This document shows positions 35,500 to 46,335 of a stretch of DNA of 64,000 nt, in pieces. A program made the translations under genes and the position numbers. Each line of letters opens with the position of its first letter. Position 1 is the first letter of the stretch. Location of the stretch: the NCBI RefSeq assembly GCF_037042905.1, contig NC_087253.1, forward strand, positions 14,875,501 to 14,939,500, read 5' to 3'. This DNA is from Lytechinus pictus. Taxonomy: Eukaryota; Echinodermata; Echinoidea; Temnopleuroida; Toxopneustidae. The notes under the pieces were generated by a model. It searched no databases and was not told where the DNA came from. It saw only the letters and a program-made list of their open reading frames with translations.

Positions 35500-36370
35500 A
35501 ACATAATGTTCCACAGAATGTGTGCCACAATCTGTTCACAGCGTATGCATAGGGTGTTCATAGTGTGGTCACAGACTGTTCATAGTGAGTTCACAGTCTG
35601 TTCCTTCGATCTGTTCAGTGTATACACAGTGTGTTTACAATGTGTTCGTAGTGTGCTTATAATGTGTTCATAGTGTGTTTATAGTGTGTTCACAGTGTGT
35701 TCATATCGTGTTTATAATGTGTTCATAGTGTGTTCATAGTGTGTATATAGTGTGTTCTTAGTGTGTTTATAGTGTGTTCATAGTGTGTTTATAGTGTGTT
35801 CATAGTGTGTTAATAGTATGTTCATAGTGTGTTCATAGTATGTTCATAGTGTGTTCATAGTGTGTTTATAGTGTGTTCATACTATAAACTATACTATAAA
35901 CATGTTTATAGTGTGTTCATAGAGTGTTTATAGTGTGTTCATACTGTGTTCACAGTACATTCACAGTGTGTTCAAGGTGTGGTCACAGTGTGGTCACAGT
36001 TTATTCCCAGTGTAGAACATGATATGTGAAATCGTCTTCACACTGTTCAAATTATGCATTATAACAGTGAATCACTTTCTTCACATAGTCCCCTATGTAA
36101 ACACACTGTGAACACACACACTATACAGTAGAAGTGTCCATAGTGTGAAAGTATCTTCACTCTGTTGAATCTTAGGCATCATATAAGTGTGAATCATATC
36201 TTCATATTGTCCACTACGTGTGAACACACTGTAAACACTCACACTGTAGACGTTTCCACAGTGTGAAACCAACTGTGCATCGTAAACATTTGAGCGTTTT
36301 AACAGTGCGAATCCGATCCTCACATAGTCTACCATTATGTGAACATACTGGGTAATACTATGTTCAATCC
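35500..36370. repeat. 11-bp minisatellite with an inverted, longer-period right part
   Basis: 35560-36010 is built of TAGTGTGTTCA/TAGTGTGTTTA units. From 36040 the complementary words (GAACACAC, CACTGTGAACA) prevail in about three 120-bp units that contain ATCTTCACAT-TGTCC. The whole could fold back on itself. Confidence 0.8.
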
Positions 36371-36825
36371 AGTATGGTTATATCAAGTATGTCCCATTAA
36401 ATAGAGTTTTATTTTGTATAGGCCTTCAACCGCTTGTTTCTATTTTTAGATGTTCTGTGGGGAATGAGGGTAAAATAAAAACTGGAAACGGCTCTCTAAA
36501 CATTATTTTGAAAAAGCCTCTTAATCTGTTAAGCCATTCGACTTTCAAAATATATTAACACCATTCAGTACATAGATGTATCATATTAATTCACGCATGA
36601 CGATTTCTTTTGTCCTACATATATCTTCGATACCGAATCAAATATCGATCACGTCTTGTCACTTTTCAACTCGAACGCATTACGTCAATATGTATGCGGT
36701 TTTTTAATTAATGCCCTGCAAAGAATGAGGCCTGGAAATATAAAATCCACATGAGTAGCTTTGCGGTAGGAAAACATGTATCGGGTTGTATTAATCTTGT
36801 ACTTTCTAACCTTTTCTTATGCTTC
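36371..36825. other. No feature recognised
   Basis: AT-rich. Confidence 0.4.
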
Positions 36826-36924
36826 GGTCACACCGCCGAACCTGACCCCAGACCGATCGAAGCTATTACGTTATTACCAATGGCATATCAGCGTTCAGTT
36901 TGGTGATGTTTATTTGGTGTGACT
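36826..36924. mobile_element. Solitary copy related to the 94-bp satellite unit
   Basis: GGTCACACC...GGTGTGACT ends; inner CCAGACCGATCGAAGCTATT and ACGTTATTACCAATGGCAT match the satellite unit on the reverse strand. About 99 bp, consistent with a small MITE. Confidence 0.7.
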
Positions 36925-37126
36925 AGGGCATGTATTCGAAAATACAGATTAATTTGACGTGTTAGGTCAGGGCCGGTTAGTGTAGAATAAATAAGGCGTG
37001 ATACGTGTTTTATAATAACATAATACAGGTCTTCTCTGTCATAAAGATATCTGTTTTGTCGGAAATCAATAACGAATAAGTGGTATAACTACATTCATTA
37101 GCGTAACGACCCCCCCCAAAAAAAAA

Positions 37127-37352
37127 AATGAGGGGCTACGCATGGCGTATGGGGCAAAATTTATTATAAGCGAAGCGAGCGAGCAAAAAAGTGACATTTT
37201 TAATACACAAAACTAATATTGTATCCAATTTCGACATAATAAAATGATATCATATTTCACAAATGTTTCCTTTTCTTTTCCTTTTTTTTCTTGGTCATGA
37301 AAATTTGGGGGGCCCATTGCCTCCAAGCCTCCCATTATTTTGTACACCAGTG
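37127..37352. mobile_element. hAT-like/unclassified transposon remnant
   Basis: GGCGTATGGGGCAAAA at the left and TTGTACACCAGTG at the right, shared with 7564-7773; includes GCGAAGCGAGCGAGC. Confidence 0.5.
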
Positions 37353-37389
37353 ATAAAATTTAATATTTCATGCATGTACAGATTGTAAA

Positions 37390-37883
37390 ACCCCCGTCAG
37401 ACTAGAGGCGGAATGAGCCGGAATGCCGTCGGAATGAAAATTCTTGGTACATTCCTGGATATTCGAAGCGCATTCTAAAAATTCTGACTGCATTCTGAGT
37501 GCATTCCAGACATTCGGGTCCATTCTTGTGACCGGCCCGAATGTTTTGCTCATGTTCAAAACTTTCGAAGAGCATTCGAAGTGGAGAAATATCGAACGAC
37601 ATTCGAAGTGCATTCTGACTGCATTCTAAATATTCTTGCTGCACTCTAAATATTCTTCCTGTGTTCCGACTGTATTCGAGCTGCATTCGACAGTCAATAC
37701 ACCCGGAATGTGCAAGAATCATTCGAGGCGGGATCAAAGGACGTTCTAAGTATTCGAACGACATTTTTGCAAAAGTAGTGAAAATTTCAAATTTCCTCCC
37801 GAATGTGGCACGAATTTTGAAAGTTCTTCATTCCGGCTGGTTCTGCTCGATTCCTGCTGATTCCAAATAAGTGTGACGCGGGT
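37390..37883. mobile_element. Foldback-like element built of GCATTC words
   Basis: Ends ACCCCCGTCAGAC and the inverse of ACCCGCGTCACAC; the interior holds dozens of GCATTCTGA/GGAATG-like words of 10-12 bp in both orientations. Open frames of 60-120 codons are by-products. Confidence 0.7.
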
Positions 37884-37918
37884 ACTAGTGGAGTGGCAAT
37901 TGGCAGTAGGGCTGGTAT

Positions 37919-38234
37919 TAGCCTCTTGTCGAGGCCCTGGCGGCTGCTTCCCGAGCGAAGCGAGGGCTTTCCTAATTCGCGAAGCGAATTAGGCCTGGCG
38001 CGAGCCAGGGCCTCTTGACATCTGAACTGAATTATATATTTAATTCATGAGGAACGTCTTCCTAATGAATATACATGATCATGATATTACCGGTCACCGA
38101 GTAAACCAATGAAATATCAGAGCTGTTTCGTCTTGGGTTCGGAATACTATATAGTAGTCCACTATTCTGCAGGGGATTAACTTAATTGCGGGACACTAAA
38201 GGGGATATAACCAGCAAAATGCTACAAGTAGTTG

Positions 38235-38284
<50 letters not shown>

Positions 38285-38870
38285 TTACTACTGGCCGTAA
38301 CAGACCCATCACCGCCCCGAAACTTCCCGGGAGATACTGCTCAGCCGCTGGTCAGACTCGAGTCAACTCCCAGCTTCCCTCACTGCACTGCACAGCAGAG
38401 ATCGATAATCGACGCCCCGGTTCGACCGGTGGAATCGCATGAAATATTACATTTTTTCCATATCCTGTGGGTAGATTTACAAAGACATCTCGTCCTTTCA
38501 GTGCAGAGTTAATTTCATCGACTTGCAAATCCTTAAATCGGTCAATATTCAGCGTTTTACATGTTTAGAGGCATATTCAGTGCTCTTTGATATTTCGTCG
38601 TCACTCTTCGCCAAGAATCCAAGGGTCGCCATTCAAGAGGAGCTCATGAATATTTAATATGACGTCATAGCAGCTCGCGCTCTCATTGGATGATTTTCAC
38701 CGACCAGTTTTTGGTCGGTGAATTGGTAAAAACAATAAAAAACAAAAGAAAGTCGGTGAAATTCGGTACAGATGTCAAGAGGCCCTGTCTCGCGGCGCTC
38801 TGCTTCGCTCTCTCCCGTGCTTTGCCATGTTCGCTCGGAAAGCAGCCGACAGGGCCTCGACAAGAGGCTA
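37919..38870. mobile_element. Mutator-like (MULE-type) non-autonomous element with 9-bp target duplication
   Basis: GGCTGGTAT at 37910-37918 and again at 38871-38879. Terminal inverted repeats start TAGCCTCTTGTCGAGGCCCT and extend about 110 bp, closing with AGGGCCTCTTGACATCTG. A long TIR plus a 9-bp duplication is the Mutator pattern. No transposase. Contains (CTA)n at 38234-38291. Confidence 0.88.
38234..38291. repeat. (CTA)n microsatellite inside the Mutator-like element
   Basis: Nearly pure trinucleotide run. Confidence 0.93.
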
Positions 38871-39192
38871 GGCTGGTATACGATCTGACACAAGAAAAGA
38901 CATCATGAATATTATCTCAAATCAAATTATCCAAAAATAATCTTATTCAAAGTTAATATAAGTATTTGAACGCTAACATTAAAGGTGTGATGAATTCTAA
39001 GCCATTGTCGTTGGGAGTAAAGGTTATTTAATTTGTTGAAAATGTACATCGAGGAAAGAAGAAACCATACCACCAAACGAACGTTAAAAGTTAAAACAAC
39101 ATATACACGGCGTTTCTTCGTCGATTTCACGATAATGTGCAAATGCGCCATGTTTATCAATGAAAAATTATAATAATAAATTTGATTTCTAA

Positions 39193-39597
39193 AGGCGACC
39201 GCACACCTTACGATTGGTCTGCGACTCAATTTTGGAATAAAACGTAGTAGAAATTTGATGCTAATATTGAGACTTGGAATATCTTACTGTGTAATGTTCG
39301 AAATCATCTTACAAATACCTATTTTCAAAACTGTGACTATGCTATCATCCTTCTTAGAATAAAAGCAAATTTAATATCTAGTCGTAATGACGTCATAGCA
39401 GTCGTACGATTGTCTACGATTTTAAACTAATTTGGCCTTTACTCCAAAATAAAGGCTTGCAATCTTTCAATAGTTTTCTTTCAATTAATTTCAAACTCAA
39501 ATTAAATGATATGTTCCATTCACATTTTCAGAAAATTAGCAAAATGCGATTTGTTCCAAAATCGGATCGCGAACAGTCGTAAGGTGTGCGGTGGCCT
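39193..39597. mobile_element. Harbinger-like MITE, copy 1, TAA target duplication
   Basis: TAA at 39190-39192 and 39598-39600. Ends AGGCGACCGCACACCTTACG and the inverse of AGGCCACCGCACACCTTACG. A 3-bp TAA/TWA duplication is typical of PIF/Harbinger. Copy 2 lies inverted at 54626-55039. Confidence 0.88.
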
Positions 39598-39600
39598 TAA

Positions 39601-40239
39601 GGCGACAAACTAATTTCGATCTAAATGCTCAAGGCATACGGTGAAAAGAGAGAAACAAAACAATATCAAATTATGCAGAGTTAAACAAAATAAGTCTTCA
39701 GTTTTACTTGAAATGTTTAGATGGTGTTGGTATTACGGATATGTTTAGGCAGTGTTTAACATGAACAATTTTGAAAACAAAACATAAAAAAACATTAGAA
39801 ACATAATGTTCTTAGAATACAGCATCCCGTTTTATCGTCGATATGTGATTGATTTTTGTTTAAATTCGCATCTCCATGACTTTTACTGGGAGCAAGACTC
39901 TAGAGGTATACGGGATCTTATGACATTATATTCGGCCAATTAAAATTAAGTATCGTGGCATGTTATGGACAGAAACGGTTCAATGTCAAACCAGTCTTCA
40001 AGGAGCAACAAGTTGAGGGTATATTATATACAGTGTCGTTTTTCAAGGTAAAGTACTTTTGTCTTAGTTTATGATACCATTCGAAAGTAGTTATAGGTTC
40101 ATCAAAAGGGCCCAGTTGAAAAAAAAAATCCGCTCATAAAACCCGTGAGCGAGTATTATTATTCCTTTGAAAGTGCATGCAAATCAAATCACAATGGACA
40201 TTCTAAGAGCTTTTTGTCTTAAGTTGGTGGACCGGGATA
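39601..40239. other. No feature recognised
   Basis: AT-rich intron DNA. Confidence 0.4.
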
Positions 40240-40400
40240 GCAGATCGTCCGAAGATTCGGACAGGGCGAAAAAAAATGCAAATAAATCGTTTGACCAGAG
40301 TCCAGGACGACACTGCTGTTTTGATTAACGATTTTCGACAAAATCTGTTTGTCATTGAAGGGCTTTTGACATAAGATTCCCTGCGTTATAGAAAGTGTCT
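40240..40400. mobile_element. Remnant of the inverted-repeat element seen at 22421 and 16290
   Basis: Contains CACTGCTGTTTTGATTAACG and TTTTCGACAAAATCTG, matching the right half of the other copies. Confidence 0.45.
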
Positions 40401-40498
40401 GAGTTGTGATTGCAAAAATCCCCTATTGATATAAAAACACATGGCACAGTCACGCTAGTCATTGCGCAATTGCCAACAAGAAGAATAACAACAAAATA

Positions 40499-40739
40499 CA
40501 CTGCAAAAACTCCGGTCTTGATTTAACACCATCCGGGAATCTATTTTGTCCACACATGAGAAATATGGAAACAACACCAGTTTGGAATCAAATCCATGCT
40601 GTATTAATTCTAATTGGTGTTGTATAAACACCTATCTGGTGTTAGACCGATACCAAACTGGTGTAGTTAAACACTTCTCTGGTGTGGACATATATAGATT
40701 CCGGGCTGGTGTTCAATCAACACCGGTGTTTTTGCAGTG
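40499..40739. mobile_element. MITE, CACTG-ended with TA flanks
   Basis: CACTGCAAAAACTCCGGTCT and the inverse of CACTGCAAAAACACCGGTGT; TA on both sides; shares ATATAGATTCCGGGCTGGTG with 34160-34332. Confidence 0.88.
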
Positions 40740-40742
40740 TAT

Positions 40743-41292
40743 AAGATTTTATTTGGGGGTTACGTATGAGGGCAGAACGAGAGAGGGGAGGGGTGGTTGG
40801 TTACATTTTTGAGAAGGTGGGTCATGAGAGAGGGAAGAAGCTTTGAGAGTATTAGAACGAAATAGGAAGAGAAAAATATTTTTAAAAAAACGAGATATGG
40901 AGTGAAGCAGAGCGGAAGAGAGCGAGAGAGAACCTGGAAGAGAAAGAGAGGAATTAAAGGGATTGTAAGAGTGGGCTGGGGTGAACCTTATGTCTGCTGT
41001 GCAAAGCCTTCACTCGTGCTAAGGGGTCTGAATACAAAGCCTACAGTGACTTGGCTACTAGTGTCTGTATGTGCTAGTGTCTGTGTGAAGACTCATTTTG
41101 TTGATAAACAAAAATTCAATCAGTGTCTGTGCCTCCTGAGTAGGGCAGACTGCAGCTGAACCTATGACAAATACATGGAGAGAAAATAATTTCGATAATC
41201 ATTTGGATATATACAAACTTAAAATCGAGATCGTTTATTCCATTTCCAAAAGAAAAAAAAGAAGTTTCAAAATTACATGTTATATGATATTC
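40743..41292. other. No gene recognised
   Basis: Purine-rich GA tracts (40830-40960) and unremarkable DNA. Confidence 0.4.
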
Positions 41293-41486
41293 CGCCCTTT
41301 CACACGGTAAAAAAAAATCGTAATTTGAACGATGATTCCAGTGAAAAATACGGCTAATGACGAATATTTAGCACGTGTGAAACCAAACTAGAACATGATT
41401 AGAATCACGAACGCCAATCACAGTCACGATTACAATAGCAATCATCATTACAATGATGATTCAAGATTCACGTGTGAAAAAGCCCC
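41293..41486. mobile_element. MITE with CACACG-containing inverted ends
   Basis: CGCCCTTTCACACGGTAAAA at the left, inverse of GGGGCTTTTTCACACGTGAA at the right; ATGATTC/GAATCAT inner pairs. Confidence 0.75.
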
Positions 41487-42097
41487 TAATCATACAAGCA
41501 TTATAAATCGAAATAGAACAGTAGACTTGAGATGACACGAGATGTTATATATGGACCTGTTTATTGGCGCTCAATGATTATAGCAGTTCTTTACTAATCC
41601 TATCATAGCTTAGTTTATAATACACGACAATCATCATCGCAATTAGGCATTATGCCACCTCCATATATAGCAATTCTACATCCAATTCGACAGGAAAATG
41701 TCGTCAATCCTTCCCGATAAAGGCAGGTGGATCGGAGCGCGGCCTTTTGTTCCGACGGGAAAGGGGTCTGAATACTGGCATTCGATGAACAGGTCGATAT
41801 TGCTCTGCCTGCATGAATATTTTATCAAGTTTGAGCTTTCGAATGACTTTAGAAGCGCGCTTAACACATTCGTCTTTACAGCTTAATGGTCTGTTAGTGG
41901 CGGGACCAGAGGGTGAACAGAGAGGGGGGTTAAGCAAGTTCCTCCCTACTGCCCTTTACATCATAAAAAACTGTCATTTTGTAAAGCCAGAGGGAATAGG
42001 GGATATTGATAGAATAGCCTCTCCCATCTCCTCTTTCTACCAACCGTCGCGTCGTCCAAAGTTCGTTCGATCCCTGACTTCAACTAGGATGCTACAT
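41487..42097. other. Unassigned unique-looking segment of channel intron 2
   Basis: 41690-41940 is open in several frames on both strands and slightly GC-rich, but no frame looks like a known protein and splice signals are weak. Confidence 0.35.
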
Positions 42098-42296
42098 TCC
42101 AACCAACGAAACCGACTCCAAACCGACCGATGATATTGACATTGGAAATAACGTAATAGCTTTGATCGGTCTGGAGTCGGTTTCGTTGGTGTGACTGTAA
42201 CCGAAACCGACTCCAAAACCGACCGGTGGTATGTCATTGGTAATAACGTAATAGCTTTGATCGGTCTGGAGCCGGTTTCGTTGGTGTGATTGTAAC
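42098..42296. repeat. Two copies of the 94-bp satellite unit
   Basis: Same unit as the 22679-23605 array (GAAACCGACTCCAAACCGAC ... GGTCTGGAGTCGGTTTCGTT), 487 bases upstream of channel exon 3. Confidence 0.92.
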
Positions 42297-42473
42297 GTCA
42301 GGCTAACTACTGGCTATACACATTACTTGGCTTACTTTCAACCAAGAGAGTGGTGCTATGTCGGGGAGGGGATGTATGACGTTGGATACCACGCAAGAGT
42401 GGTCCATTTTCTCGACTGAAACCGAGTTCTTTCGTATTGCATTTCTAATATAATTCTGTGGTATTTTACTATA

Positions 42474-42724
42474 CACTGTTAGAAAATTTATCCTTGAAAT
42501 AAAAGAAATTCCTGCAGCAGAGTCTCGAGAACACCTGTAATCTTACCAGATTGCGTAATCTTACAGGAAATTGGTATTTGGTGTATGGAATCTTACAAAA
42601 TAAAACACCTGTTCTTTTAAATTGCAGAAAAAAAATCCTGTTTTATGAATTTACAGAATGATTCTGTTATTGCTTTCTGCAAAATCTTCTTTTTTTCTGT
42701 AAAATCACGTTTTTTTTTATAGTG
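42474..42724. mobile_element. Degraded CACT-ended MITE just before channel exon 3
   Basis: CACTGTTAGAAAATTTATCC at the left, inverse of CACTATAAAAAAAAACGTGA at the right, TA on both sides. Its right end lies 59 bases upstream of the exon 3 boundary. Confidence 0.6.
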
Positions 42725-42783
42725 TAGATAGGTCTGTCTGTACATTGTTTAACAAAATCTTTCTTTGTTTTATTGCTACACAG

Positions 42784-43675
42784 CTCACAGCTTCAATATC
42801 CTTCATCTTTGTGATGCTATCCATTATGTCATTCTGCATGGAAACAGCAGAATCTTTCACCGTCATCAACAACGGGACGAACGGAGAAGAATACAGTGAA
42901 CCCATCGAAGCGCTCTTCATCCTCGAAGGCATCTGCGTGGCCTTCTTCACTATCGAACTCATCGTCCGTCTCGTCTTTTGTCCGAACAAAGTCAAATTCT
43001 TCCTCGAAGTCCTGAACATCATCGACATCGTCGCCTGCATTCCCTTCTACGTCGACGCCGTCGTCAAGATCGCCGGTGAGCACCTGACCGGGCAGTGGAA
43101 CGAAATCCTCGGCTTCATGAGGATCGTCCGTATCTTCCGAATCTTCAAGCTAGCGCGCCACCTTAGTGGCCTACAGATTCTCGTGCACACCTTGAAAGCG
43201 TCCGCAAAGGAACTTGTGTTGTTGATAGTGTTCTTAGGTCTCGGTGTCCTGATATCCTCCAGTCTTATTTACTATGCAGAGCGGTGGGTGGCCCGGGATG
43301 GCCAGAGAAATGACTTTCAGAACATCCCGGTGGGGTTCTGGTGGGCCGTTGTCACGATGACGACGGTCGGATACGGTGACCTGGTGCCGAGGACGTGGCT
43401 CGGGATGATCGTCGGTGCGATCACGGCCATCATCGGCGTGCTGACGCTGGCTCTGCCCGTACCGGTAATCGTCAACAACTTCGCGCTGTACTACACGCAC
43501 GCGCAGGCCAGATCAAAGCTACCCAAGAAGCGGAAGAGAGTCTTGGTCGGCGCTGCGGATGCTTTGAAGACCCATGGTGCTAACATCTCGTCGAGTATCA
43601 GTGGTTATTCCACACAGTCAACCACCGAGGATGATGATGCTAGTATTAGGAGTGATGATATGCCTTTGAAGACAG
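42784..43675 (+). CDS. KCNC-like (Shaw): Shaw/Kv3-type potassium channel, exon 3 (S1-S6 and pore)
   Basis: Residues 204-500, from TACACAG to GTGAGT; enters phase 0, leaves phase 1. S1 is about 204-223, S2 244-268, S3 276-298, S4 311-333, S5 345-368, pore helix and filter 385-403, S6 410-437. The filter TMTTVGYGD (394-402) and the S6 gate motif PVP (428-430) are intact. After S6 comes YYTHAQARSKLPKKRKRVL, the typical Shaw/Kv3 juxtamembrane motif. S4 keeps R316, R319, R322, K325 and R328; the outermost gating position (Shaker R1) is Gly313. Valine in the filter and the QAR-KLPKK block favour Drosophila Shaw over vertebrate Kv3. The exon is GC-rich in third positions, unlike the flanking AT-rich introns. 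Confidence 0.97.
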
Positions 43676-44534
43676 GTGAGTCGTGATATACAAACAGTGT
43701 AGGACTATATTATTGAGAGCATTGTTTATCATTACAGGCACGAGGTACTTTTTGAACAGCAGTGCTTGTAATTATTCTCATGCCCGAGCAATTATGTTTA
43801 TTATGTGCTAAATACGAGCCGATCTCCATTATTTTCTTAACCATCAAAATTAATCATATATCACTTTTTTCAAGTATTGGTACACTTCAAAACGGAAAAC
43901 AGTTCTTAACAAGCGTTCGTACTATGGAACATACGAAGCAGTTCATAAACACTTTTTTACAACAAGGGTTAGGTGGAAAATGTAATTACTGGTCGGCGTT
44001 TTGAGCAAGTGTTGATCAAATTATCAATAGAGAAACTTTGAAAAACAATTTTCACAATGTTTACCCCAATCATTGTTGATAAAAAAAAAACCTCGAATTT
44101 TTTTGTATAATGTTCTATTGGTCGATAGTATCGATATTGGTCAACAAGTATTATGTCTATCTTATTACATTGTCGCGTTTATGTAACTTTTATGAATTCA
44201 TTACACTATTCGTTATGTCTGTGATATGATAATCATTTTCAGATGGTGTGCAAAGGAACTGGGAATAGGTTTCCAAATGAAGGAATAATATTATCAAGAA
44301 ACCTATGAATCAATCTTAATCTTACAATATTTGGTATCATAATTATAGGCCTATCTATCTTTCTATTTTTCGATGGGAAGTCTACACGATCAATAACCAT
44401 CAAGGCCAAAAAATGAAAACAAGTGACGCAATGATCTACGGTAGATGAAGAATTAGTGGCCTATATTGTATTCAGAGGAAAGTGAGCCACATCAGAAGAT
44501 ATTAGAGGTTTAGATGAGACATGAACCCATATGA
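43676..44534. other. Channel intron 3, first part
   Basis: No element recognised. Confidence 0.4.
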
Positions 44535-44609
44535 TGAAAAATAAAAAATGGAAAATTGAATTCGAAATAGACATGAAATGAAATACTCCGAAAATTTGCT
44601 TTGCCCAAC
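44535..44609 (-). mobile_element. SINE family A, 3' part (split copy)
   Basis: Reverse-strand SINE tail; continues at 45887-46027 after the hAT-like insertion. Confidence 0.8.
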
Positions 44610-45886
44610 CAGTGGCGTAACAGGCGGGGGGGCAGGGGGGGCAAGCTGCCCCCCCCCCCCCCTGGTGGAGCTCACCGGGAAAATAAAAAAACGGGAAAAA
44701 GAAAAAAAAAGGGGGAAGGGAAAGGAAAGAAAAAGGGGAAAGGGGAAGGGTAAGGGAAAGGAAAAGGGAAAAGAAAACTAAGATAAAACATAAAAAAGGG
44801 AAAACGGAAAAGGAAGGAAAAAAGAACAAGTGAGAAAGAACAATTCGCCCCGATATACAAATACATTAGCATGATTAGTAAGACAGGGAAATAAATCAAA
44901 GATGACAAAAAGGCAAACAAAAGCGGGAAATAATGGCAGAATGGAATTAGCCAAAATCTAAATTGGAAAATAAAGAATAGGGACAAGATAACGTATACAC
45001 TACCGGGCAGCCGAGGATTGAGATAACGAGCGGGAAGAAAAATGGATGGTATTACAGCATAATGTCGTATGAAAGTCTATCATAAACTTGCTAAATCTCC
45101 AAAGGCTCTGTCCAAGAGTCAAGACCCCGTGCAGTGGGGGCTCTTCATCTGTAACCTCTAATGGGTTCTATAACGGGCCCCTATATGGACCCTTCCTGCA
45201 TTAAGCTCTACGTTGAAGCACTGGCGTACCGGGGAGTGGTTCCACAGTCAAGGGGAAATAAAAGAAAATAAAGGAGGCAGCGAAATGAGATGAATGAAAA
45301 AAAATAAATGACATGATATTTGCTATATGTAAAAATCAATCACATAATTAGAATTTCATTTTAACTGGCCTTTTTTCTTATGGCTCGCTTCGCTCGCTGG
45401 CGACTTTTTACAAATTTTCACACATTTGCTATGGTGTGCCCCTCACAATATTTGAATGATTACGATACACAACTGCATTGAATTTATGTGTTGTGTTAAA
45501 GCTATATAAATATACACGCAATTTGATTAAAATAAGTGGCCATCTGTAAGGTTTAAAATGGCTTTGATATCAAGAGGTTCCGGGGCTCTGCCCTGGACCC
45601 CACCCATAAAGCACTGTTATATGGATGGGTTTGGACCATGGCCCCCAAAAGTTCTACAACCAAACAAAAAAAATGAGGAAAGAAAGGAAAGTGTATTATA
45701 TTTTTCTGAATATCACGTTAAAATCTATCTTCATGATCTTCATGTTAGATTCTCATGAAAAGGAGTTTTGCTCGCTCGCTTCGCTCGCTTATATATATAT
45801 ATATATATATGCCCGATACGCCATATCGCCCCATCAAAATTTTTGGCTCTTGTCCCCCCTGGCCACCGACCCCTGTTACGCCGCTG
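44610..45886. mobile_element. hAT-like non-autonomous element with 8-bp target duplication
   Basis: TGCCCAAC at 44602-44609 and 45887-45894. Ends CAGTGGCGTAACAGG and the inverse of CAGCGGCGTAACAGG. An 8-bp duplication with CAGTGGCG-type ends is the hAT pattern. The interior has G/C and GA-rich runs, GCTTCGCTCGCT words and perhaps a nested second end near 45221 (CACTGGCGTACCGGGG). No transposase seen. Confidence 0.9.
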
Positions 45887-46027
45887 TGCCCAACTGATCG
45901 TGGGCCCGGCAGCCGCTGTGCAGCGCCAGATCGACGAGGCTCTATCCCTTTAATCGTTGAACGCCTAACAGGGTAGCAGCACAACTCCCATCTTTTAACG
46001 TCTTTTGGTCTGACGCGGCCGGGGTTT
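45887..46027 (-). mobile_element. SINE family A, 5' part (split copy)
   Basis: Reverse strand; begins within the B box region and holds the GCCGGGCCCACGATCAGTTG block. Confidence 0.8.
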
Positions 46028-46335
46028 GTTAGTGTTGTGTAAAAAGATATTCGGCACGGACCCTTTTTAAAAAAAGGCTTTAAATTATGTCCTTTTCCTT
46101 TTATGTTTCAAGATGACAAGGACAAAATGGCACGTATACAAAGAATATTCTTGTTTTTTTATACCCAACAATATTCTTCTCTTTTCTTTCAGCCTTTCCC
46201 TCCACTACTAATAATTAAAAACCAAGGGGCGGTTGCCATCCCTGTGGCGTCGCCTCTGGTGGTCCTTCTAAAGAAACGTATACTTATTGTAAATCTTCAC
46301 CATCTTTCTAATATCACATCATCTATTTCCCTTAG

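Noticed and set aside
37402-37764. 120-codon minus-strand frame in the GCATTC element
   Set aside because: Built from short repeated words; no protein family resemblance.
42717-43500. Minus-strand frames antisense to channel exon 3
   Set aside because: Shadows of the S1-S6 coding sequence.
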